NCBI GenBank assembly: GCA_035536455.1
Contig: DATLOC010000075.1
Span: forward strand, 20,536-84,535
DNA length: 64,000 bases
From: DASUNQ01 sp035536455
Lineage (GTDB): Bacteria > Acidobacteriota > Thermoanaerobaculia > Multivoradales > UBA5704
Reading direction: 5' to 3'
Part shown: one piece after another, positions 59,395-64,000 of the stretch
Position numbering within the stretch: the first letter of the stretch is position 1
Layout: every line of letters begins with the position of its first letter
Program-made: the position numbers and the translations under genes
The notes under the pieces: generated by a model
Database searches by the model: none
Told to the model about the DNA's origin: nothing
Seen by the model: the letters and a program-made list of their open reading frames with translations, nothing else

Positions 59395-60785
59395 GCGGCG
59401 GCCGCGAGCAGGCGGTCGAGCGCCGCTCGATCCAGCCACCGCCCGCGCACCATCACACCTTCGATCTTCCGCACGTTGCGGATGTCGGCCAGCGGATCGG
59501 CGGCGAGGAGGACCCAGTCGCCGGCCGTCGCCTCGACTCCTGCCGGCGGCGTCGTCGCCGCGGCAAGCGCCGCCCGCGGCGGCAGCCCCGCCTCGACCAG
59601 CAGCTCCAGCTCGTCGTGGAGGCTCGCCCCGGAGTAGATCCAAGGGTTGCCGAGGTCGGTGCCGGCGAGGATCCCGACGCCGGCGCGATGCAGCTCGCCG
59701 ACCAGCGCCAGCTCGCGGGCGTAGGCGCGGTGGCGGTAGGCCAGGTAGGCGGGCGTGCGGTAGCGGAAGAGGTAGTTGTGCGTCGGCCGCCACCAGGAGC
59801 GATCGTATTGGGAGACCCAATGGAGGCGCGGATCGGGCGCGGCGGCGATCTCGTCGATCCGCGACTGCACGCGCTTGGTGACGAGGGTCGGCACCTGCGC
59901 CAGGCCGCCCGTCGCGAGGGTGCGGAAGAGGCGCGCCGCGGTTGCGGCGTCCCAGGTGGCGAGGGCGCGCTCGCCGCGCGCGGCGATGCCGTCGGGGATG
60001 TCCTCTGGCCGCACCGACGGCGGCGCATGGAGCAGGGCGTGCCGCAGCGCCCCCGCCTCGCGTGACCCGGCCTCGAGGAGCCCGCCCAGGTGCTCGTTCG
60101 TCGCCTGCCCGGCGGCGGCGGCCTCCGCCAGCGTCACGGCGTTGGGGACGTGGCCGACCAGCGGCAGCCCGCGCCGCCGCGCCTCCTCGGCCACCGCGTG
60201 GTAGGCCGCGCGCGGCACCTCGTTGTAGACCTTGACGCAGTCGGCGCCGAGCCGGGCGAGCCGCGTCACCGCCCGCCGCCCGTCCTCCGGGCTCGCCACC
60301 ACGAAGGTGTAGGCCGCGGCCGACGGCTGCGGCCCGTCGACGATCGGCCCGCAGGCCACGATTCGCGGCCCGAGGCGGCGTCCCCGCTCGACCTCCTCGC
60401 GCCAGCGGAAGACGAGCGGCGCGTTCCCCATGTCGCGGACGCCGGTGACGCCGTGAGCGAGGAAAAGGGGCAGGACGCGCTCCGGGGCGCTGATGTGGAC
60501 GTGGTGATCCCAGAGGCCGGGGATCAGGTAGCGGCCGCGGCCGTCGACGACGCGCGCGCCGGCAGGCACGGCGACCGAGCGGACGGGGCCGGCGGCGAGG
60601 AGGCGGTCGCCTTCGACGACGACGGTGCGCTCCGGCAGGAGCGTGCCGCCCTCGACGTCGACCAGCGTCACGTGGGTGAGCGCGAGCGCCGGACCGCCGG
60701 CCGTGTCGCGCTCGCGGCACGCCGCGCCGAGGGTGGCGGCGGTGAGGAGATGGGCGAGGAGGAGGGAGGCGCCGCGGCAGCGCAC
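59346..60785 (-). CDS. exported metal-dependent amidohydrolase
   Basis: 479 residues from ATG 60785. An N-terminal signal peptide (L-L-L-A-H-L-L-T-A-A-T-L-G) is followed by a possible lipid-attachment Cys in a weak lipobox. The barrel shows W-D-H-H-V-H near residue 92, a candidate bridging Lys in C-V-K-V-Y-N-E, V-G-H-V-P and G-T-D-L-G-N-P, as in imidazolonepropionase/prolidase-type exported hydrolases. Substrate unknown; a cyclic amide or dipeptide is possible. Monocistronic. Confidence 0.87.
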   Translation of the reverse strand: MRCRGASLLLAHLLTAATLGAACRERDTAGGPALALTHVTLVDVEGGTLLPERTVVVEGDRLLAAGPVRSVAVPAGARVVDGRGRYLIPGLWDHHVHISAPERVLPLFLAHGVTGVRDMGNAPLVFRWREEVERGRRLGPRIVACGPIVDGPQPSAAAYTFVVASPEDGRRAVTRLARLGADCVKVYNEVPRAAYHAVAEEARRRGLPLVGHVPNAVTLAEAAAAGQATNEHLGGLLEAGSREAGALRHALLHAPPSVRPEDIPDGIAARGERALATWDAATAARLFRTLATGGLAQVPTLVTKRVQSRIDEIAAAPDPRLHWVSQYDRSWWRPTHNYLFRYRTPAYLAYRHRAYARELALVGELHRAGVGILAGTDLGNPWIYSGASLHDELELLVEAGLPPRAALAAATTPPAGVEATAGDWVLLAADPLADIRNVRKIEGVMVRGRWLDRAALDRLLAAAAQTVTSGIAEPAGRER

Positions 60786-60821
60786 GGCGCCAGGGTAGCA
60801 CTTGGCCGCAGCGCGCCGGCG

Positions 60822-61664
60822 CTAGTCCTCCAGCTCCTCCGGCACGCCGTTGGGGAAGACCTCGGCGATCGCCGCCTGGATACGCTCGACGCGCCGCTCC
60901 GGGTTGGGGTGGGTGCTGAAGAACTCCGGCGGCCGCGGGCCGCTCGCCGATTCGGCGAGGACTCGCATCACCTCGAGCATGGCGCGTGGGTCGTAGTCGG
61001 CCTCGGCGGTGAAGCGCACCCCGAGCTTGTCCGACTCCAGCTCGTCGTTGCGTCCGAAGCGCATGTTGACGAGGTTGCCGATGAGGGCCGCCACCGCCGC
61101 GCTGTTGCGGCTCGCGGGGTTCTCGGGGTCGTAGGTGGCGAGCACCGCGGCGCCGGTCAGGCCTTGCGTCAAGCGCGCCTTGGCCAGGTGCTCGGCGCCG
61201 TGGCGGGCCACGACGTGCCCGATCTCGTGCCCGAGGACGCCGGCGAGCTGCCCTTCGGTCTGCATCCGCTTGAGCAGCCCGGCGGTGATGAAGACCTGCC
61301 CGCCGGGCAGCGCGAAGGCGTTGATCATGTCCTCGTCGGCGAGGACGTGGAACTCGTACTGGTAGGGGGATTCGCGCGCCGCGCTGCGCTCGACGATCCG
61401 CCGCCCGACGCGGTCCACCACGGCTTGGGCCTCGGCGTCGGGGTGGAGGCCGCCGTGCTGCTGCGCCATCTCGGGCGCCGCCTGGAGGCCGAGCGCCACC
61501 TCCTGCTGGGGCGAGAGGTCCACGTGCTGCACCTCGCCGGTCACCGGGTTGGACGACCGCTGGCTGTAGTAGGTAATGATCGAGACGATGGCGACGATCG
61601 CGGCGATGATCAGCCGCCCCCCGCCGAAGCCCCGCCGCGCCGGTCGCGATCCTGTTGGAATCAT
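60822..61664 (-). CDS. M48-family metallopeptidase
   Basis: 280 residues from ATG 61664, chosen because GAGGAGGGG precedes it; the frame is open further upstream. An N-terminal anchor helix (I-I-A-A-I-V-A-I-V-S-I-I) precedes the Zn motif L-G-H-E-I-G-H with the third ligand Glu in N-D-E-L-E-S-D. Like BepA/LoiP, it is a periplasmic protease linked to outer-membrane quality control. 34 bases from the amidohydrolase start, so co-transcription is possible. Confidence 0.93.
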   Translation of the reverse strand: MIPTGSRPARRGFGGGRLIIAAIVAIVSIITYYSQRSSNPVTGEVQHVDLSPQQEVALGLQAAPEMAQQHGGLHPDAEAQAVVDRVGRRIVERSAARESPYQYEFHVLADEDMINAFALPGGQVFITAGLLKRMQTEGQLAGVLGHEIGHVVARHGAEHLAKARLTQGLTGAAVLATYDPENPASRNSAAVAALIGNLVNMRFGRNDELESDKLGVRFTAEADYDPRAMLEVMRVLAESASGPRPPEFFSTHPNPERRVERIQAAIAEVFPNGVPEELED

Positions 61665-61815
61665 CGCTGCCCCTCCTCGCTCGGGCTGGACCGCCCGCCT
61701 GCCCGGTGGCCTAGCAATCTCCGAGCCCGCCCGCGCTCCTCCGCCCAAGCGGGCAGCGGTTTTGCAGTCGATTTCGCGCGACCCGGACCAGGACTATGAC
61801 CAAGGAGAAAGGCAC

Positions 61816-62187
61816 ATGAATCTGTACGTTGGGAACCTGCCGTACCGTCTCTCCGAAGATGAATTGCGGCAGGCATTCGAGGAGTACGGCCAAGTGTCGT
61901 CCTGCACCATCATCAAGGACCGCGCCACCGGGGAGTCGAAGGGCTTCGGCTTCCTCGAGATGCCGGAACGCGCCGAGGCCGAGAACGCGATGCAGAACCT
62001 CAACGGCCGGGAGTTCAAGGGGCGCAAGCTCAACGTCAACGAGGCGCGTCCGCGCGAGGGCGGCGGCGGCGGGGGCGGTGGCCGCGGCGGCTACGGCGGC
62101 GGCGGCGGCGGCGGGCGGGGTGGCTACGGCGGCGGCGGCGGGGGGCGTGGCGGCTACGGCGAAGGGGGCGGCCGAGACCGCTACTAG
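61816..62187 (+). CDS. RRM-domain glycine-rich RNA-binding protein
   Basis: 123 residues from ATG 61816 with AAGGAGAAAG upstream. RNP2 L-Y-V-G-N-L and RNP1 K-G-F-G-F-L-E-M define one RRM (1-80), followed by a tail of Gly with repeated R-G-G-Y-G blocks. This is the bacterial cold-shock-associated RRM type, resembling plant glycine-rich RNA-binding proteins. Cytoplasmic. The Gly tail produces a GC-rich simple repeat at about 62055-62165 on the DNA level. Confidence 0.95.
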   Translation: MNLYVGNLPYRLSEDELRQAFEEYGQVSSCTIIKDRATGESKGFGFLEMPERAEAENAMQNLNGREFKGRKLNVNEARPREGGGGGGGGRGGYGGGGGGGRGGYGGGGGGRGGYGEGGGRDRY

Positions 62188-62296
62188 ATCCGGCCTTCGA
62201 ACCTTTCCAAGCGCAGATCACCGCACTGGGAACGCACGCGCGGCTCGCGACACCGCGCACGGCGAAGCTCTCTTTGCACGGTAAGATCCTGCCCCC

Positions 62297-63481
62297 ATGC
62301 TCGCCGACCGTATCCCCGCCATCCAAGAGGCCCTGGAAGAAGCCGGCGCCGACGCCTGGCTCTTCGCCTGTTTCCAGCAGAACGACCCGGTGAGCCTCGA
62401 CCTGCTCGGGCTCGGCGACCGCCTGGTCACGCGGCGCTGTTACTACCTGGTGCCGCGGCAGGGCGAAGCGAAGAAGCTGGTCCACGCCCTCGAGCCGGCG
62501 ATGCTCGACCACCTGCCCGGGGAGAAGGCGTCGTACTTGACCTGGCAGGACCACCGCGCGGCGGTCGCGGCGCTGGTCGCCGGGCGCCGGCGGCTGGCCG
62601 CGCAGTACAGCCCGGGAAACCAGCTCCCCTCGGTGTCGCGCCTCGACGCCGGCACCGCCGAGCTGCTGCGCGAAGCGGGCGCCGAGCTGCTCTCCGCGGC
62701 CGACCTGGTGCAGCGCTTCGCCGCCACCTGGAGCGAGGAGCAGCTCGCCGGCCATCGTTGCGCCTGCACCGAGCTGCACCGCATCGTGCTCGCGGCCTTC
62801 GACCGCGCCGGCGCCGCGCTGCGCCGCCGCGACCTGCTCGACGAGTACACCCTCCAGCGCTTCATCGTCGAGGCCTTCGGGCGAGCCGGTCTGTGGAGCG
62901 AGGCCGATCCGATCGTCGCCGTCAACGCGCACAGCGCCGACCCGCACTACCAGCCGGGGCCGGAGGGGTCCGACCCGATCCGCGAGGGGGACTTCCTGCT
63001 CATCGACCTGTGGGCCAAGGAGAAGCGGCCGGCCAGCGTCTACGCCGACATCACCTGGTGCGGCGTCTGCTCCGGGGCGCCGACCGCGCGGCAGGCGGAG
63101 GTCTTCGCCGTCGTCGCCGCGGCGCGCGATGCCGCCTGGGAGCTGGTACGGGACCGTTATCCGCGTGAGACCGTGCGCGGCTTCGAGGTGGACGACGCGG
63201 CGCGCGAGACGATCCGCGCCGCCGGGTACGGCGAGCGCTTCATCCACCGCACCGGGCACTCGATCGGCACCTCCGACCACGGCCAGGGCGCCAACATGGA
63301 CAACCTCGAGACCCACGACACCCGCCAGCTCCTGCCGATGACCGGCTTCTCGATCGAGCCCGGCGTCTACCTGACCGGCGACTTCGGCGTGCGCAGCGAG
63401 ATCAACGTGGCGCTGACGCCGGAGGCGGCCGAGATCACCGGCGGCGAGCCGCAGCGCGAGCTGCTGCGCCTCCTGGGGTGA
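62297..63481 (+). CDS. M24-family aminopeptidase P-like peptidase
   Basis: 394 residues from ATG 62297. An N-terminal creatinase-like domain (1-170) precedes the pita-bread fold with metal ligands in L-L-I-D-L-W, Y-A-D-I-T-W, H-R-T-G-H-S-I-G, S-I-E-P-G-V-Y and R-S-E-I-N-V. It should remove N-terminal residues next to Pro or act on related dipeptides. It overlaps the final gene by GTGA. Confidence 0.92.
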   Translation: MLADRIPAIQEALEEAGADAWLFACFQQNDPVSLDLLGLGDRLVTRRCYYLVPRQGEAKKLVHALEPAMLDHLPGEKASYLTWQDHRAAVAALVAGRRRLAAQYSPGNQLPSVSRLDAGTAELLREAGAELLSAADLVQRFAATWSEEQLAGHRCACTELHRIVLAAFDRAGAALRRRDLLDEYTLQRFIVEAFGRAGLWSEADPIVAVNAHSADPHYQPGPEGSDPIREGDFLLIDLWAKEKRPASVYADITWCGVCSGAPTARQAEVFAVVAAARDAAWELVRDRYPRETVRGFEVDDAARETIRAAGYGERFIHRTGHSIGTSDHGQGANMDNLETHDTRQLLPMTGFSIEPGVYLTGDFGVRSEINVALTPEAAEITGGEPQRELLRLLG

Positions 63482-64000
63482 GCGGCGGGGAGCGCCCGCC
63501 GGCCGACTCCGGCGCGCGCGACGAACGGGCCGACGCCCTCGCCCGCAGCCGCCACGCCCGCCTCGACGGCGTCCCCGAGCCGCTCGCCGACTTCGACCCC
63601 GAGCGCGCCGCCGCCCTCTGCGCCGCCGTCTGCCGCGAGGCGCTCGGCGACTTCGCGCCGGCGCTCCTCCTCCTCGCCGCGCCCGAGCGCGCGCGCCTCC
63701 AGGCCGTCGTGGCCTACGCGCGCACCCTCTTCGACTTCGCCGCCGACCCCGGGGTCGAGGGGGAGCGGCTGGCGCAGATCAACCGCTGGCAGTTCGCCCT
63801 GGAGAGCGCGCTCGGCGGCGAGCGGATCGGCCAGCCCGTGGACGTGGCGATGGCGTGCGAGCACGCCCGGCGCGCCTGGCCGGAGGCGGCACTCGACGAG
63901 ATCGCGACGGCCGCCCGCCGGCGGGTGACGCAGCCGCGGCCGGCGACGGTCGAGGCGGCGGCGCGGCAGGCGGAGCAGCTCGCCGCGGCGGTGGGGGAGG
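63478..64000 (+). CDS. squalene/phytoene synthase-like protein (partial)
   Basis: GTG 63478 opens a frame that runs off the right edge (174 codons seen). The segment A-L-L-L-L-A-A-P-E-R-A-R-L-Q-A-V-V-A-Y-A-R-T-L-F-D-F-A, followed by L-A-Q-I-N-R-W-Q-F-A-L, resembles the first helix-pair of trans-isoprenyl/squalene synthases. The usual Asp-rich D-D-I-A-D is largely replaced (F-D-F-A-A-D-P). It may be a divergent or inactive homolog. Needs its 3' half for a firm call. Confidence 0.5.
   Translation, partial: MSGGERPPADSGARDERADALARSRHARLDGVPEPLADFDPERAAALCAAVCREALGDFAPALLLLAAPERARLQAVVAYARTLFDFAADPGVEGERLAQINRWQFALESALGGERIGQPVDVAMACEHARRAWPEAALDEIATAARRRVTQPRPATVEAAARQAEQLAAAVGE

Noticed and set aside
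62055..62165. GC-rich simple repeat as an independent element
   Set aside because: It is the Gly/Arg-Gly-Gly-Tyr tail of the RRM protein.

Overview
The window is a very GC-rich, tightly packed bacterial chromosome segment. Many genes overlap by 4 bases (TTGA, GTGA or ATGA junctions) and TTG and GTG starts are common. The content fits a Gram-negative, heterotrophic member of the Acidobacteriota or a near relative. Evidence for this is a CBM9-like N-terminus fused to a DUF5916-type outer-membrane barrel, a Ser/Thr kinase with a TPR tail encoded after an ECF-type sigma factor, SpoIID/SPOR and M23 envelope proteins, and a MeaB/methylmalonyl-CoA epimerase pair. The phylum is inference; the window has no rRNA or other marker.

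Layout. 1-7.5 kb: membrane protein, SpoIID/SPOR lipoprotein, deoC, outer-membrane barrel, PIN-like protein. 7.6-13.9 kb: one translationally coupled operon of acyl-CoA dehydrogenase, meaB, methylmalonyl-CoA epimerase, an unknown protein, and a NitT/TauT-type ABC importer whose substrate-binding gene has an in-frame TGA. 14-19 kb: a 1297-aa secreted multidomain protein and a small exported protein. 19-22.4 kb: aroF, carA and a LolC-like permease. 22.4-24.2 kb: a small accessory patch with a VapBC pair (toxin frameshifted), structured non-coding DNA and a secreted Cys-rich protein bracketed by a 23-bp direct repeat. 24.2-36.6 kb: ClC channel, Slt, TerB, M23 peptidase, S4 protein, PP2C phosphatase, DinB, AI-2E transporter, DUF1328, Pol IV and fumC. 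36.7-41.3 kb: a second accessory patch with a small lipoprotein, a frameshifted DUF4236 protein, a ParE-type toxin-antitoxin pair, DinB/ICL-like/MmcQ and Uma2. 41.4-51.6 kb: a peptide-export locus. 51.6-64 kb: NmrA-like protein, a 21-bp minisatellite, DUF1428, PLP enzyme, PRC-barrel, carB, HD-GYP, amidohydrolase, M48, RRM protein, M24 peptidase and a partial gene.

The most interesting unit is 41.38-48.25 kb. Five micro-ORFs of 16-19 codons, each with a strong Shine-Dalgarno, share the start M-[RK]-x-K-T-x-[VI]-K-A-G-[GP]. One precedes, and two follow, an operon encoding an HlyD adaptor, a C39-peptidase ABC exporter with an intact Cys/His/Asp triad, and a second ABC exporter that stops just after its H-loop. 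Two more lie tail-to-tail on the other strand, directly behind an ECF sigma/TPR-kinase pair, in a 116-bp tandem duplication whose leader forms a hairpin over the ribosome binding site. I infer an export and maturation system for extremely short peptides, possibly coupled to kinase signalling.

The second highlight is the TGA at 12972-12974 in the ABC substrate-binding gene. It falls where I recall the family having the first Cys of a C-H-L-T-C motif, and a perfect 7-bp hairpin starts 15 nt downstream. This could be a selenocysteine codon; a nonsense mutation is the main alternative.
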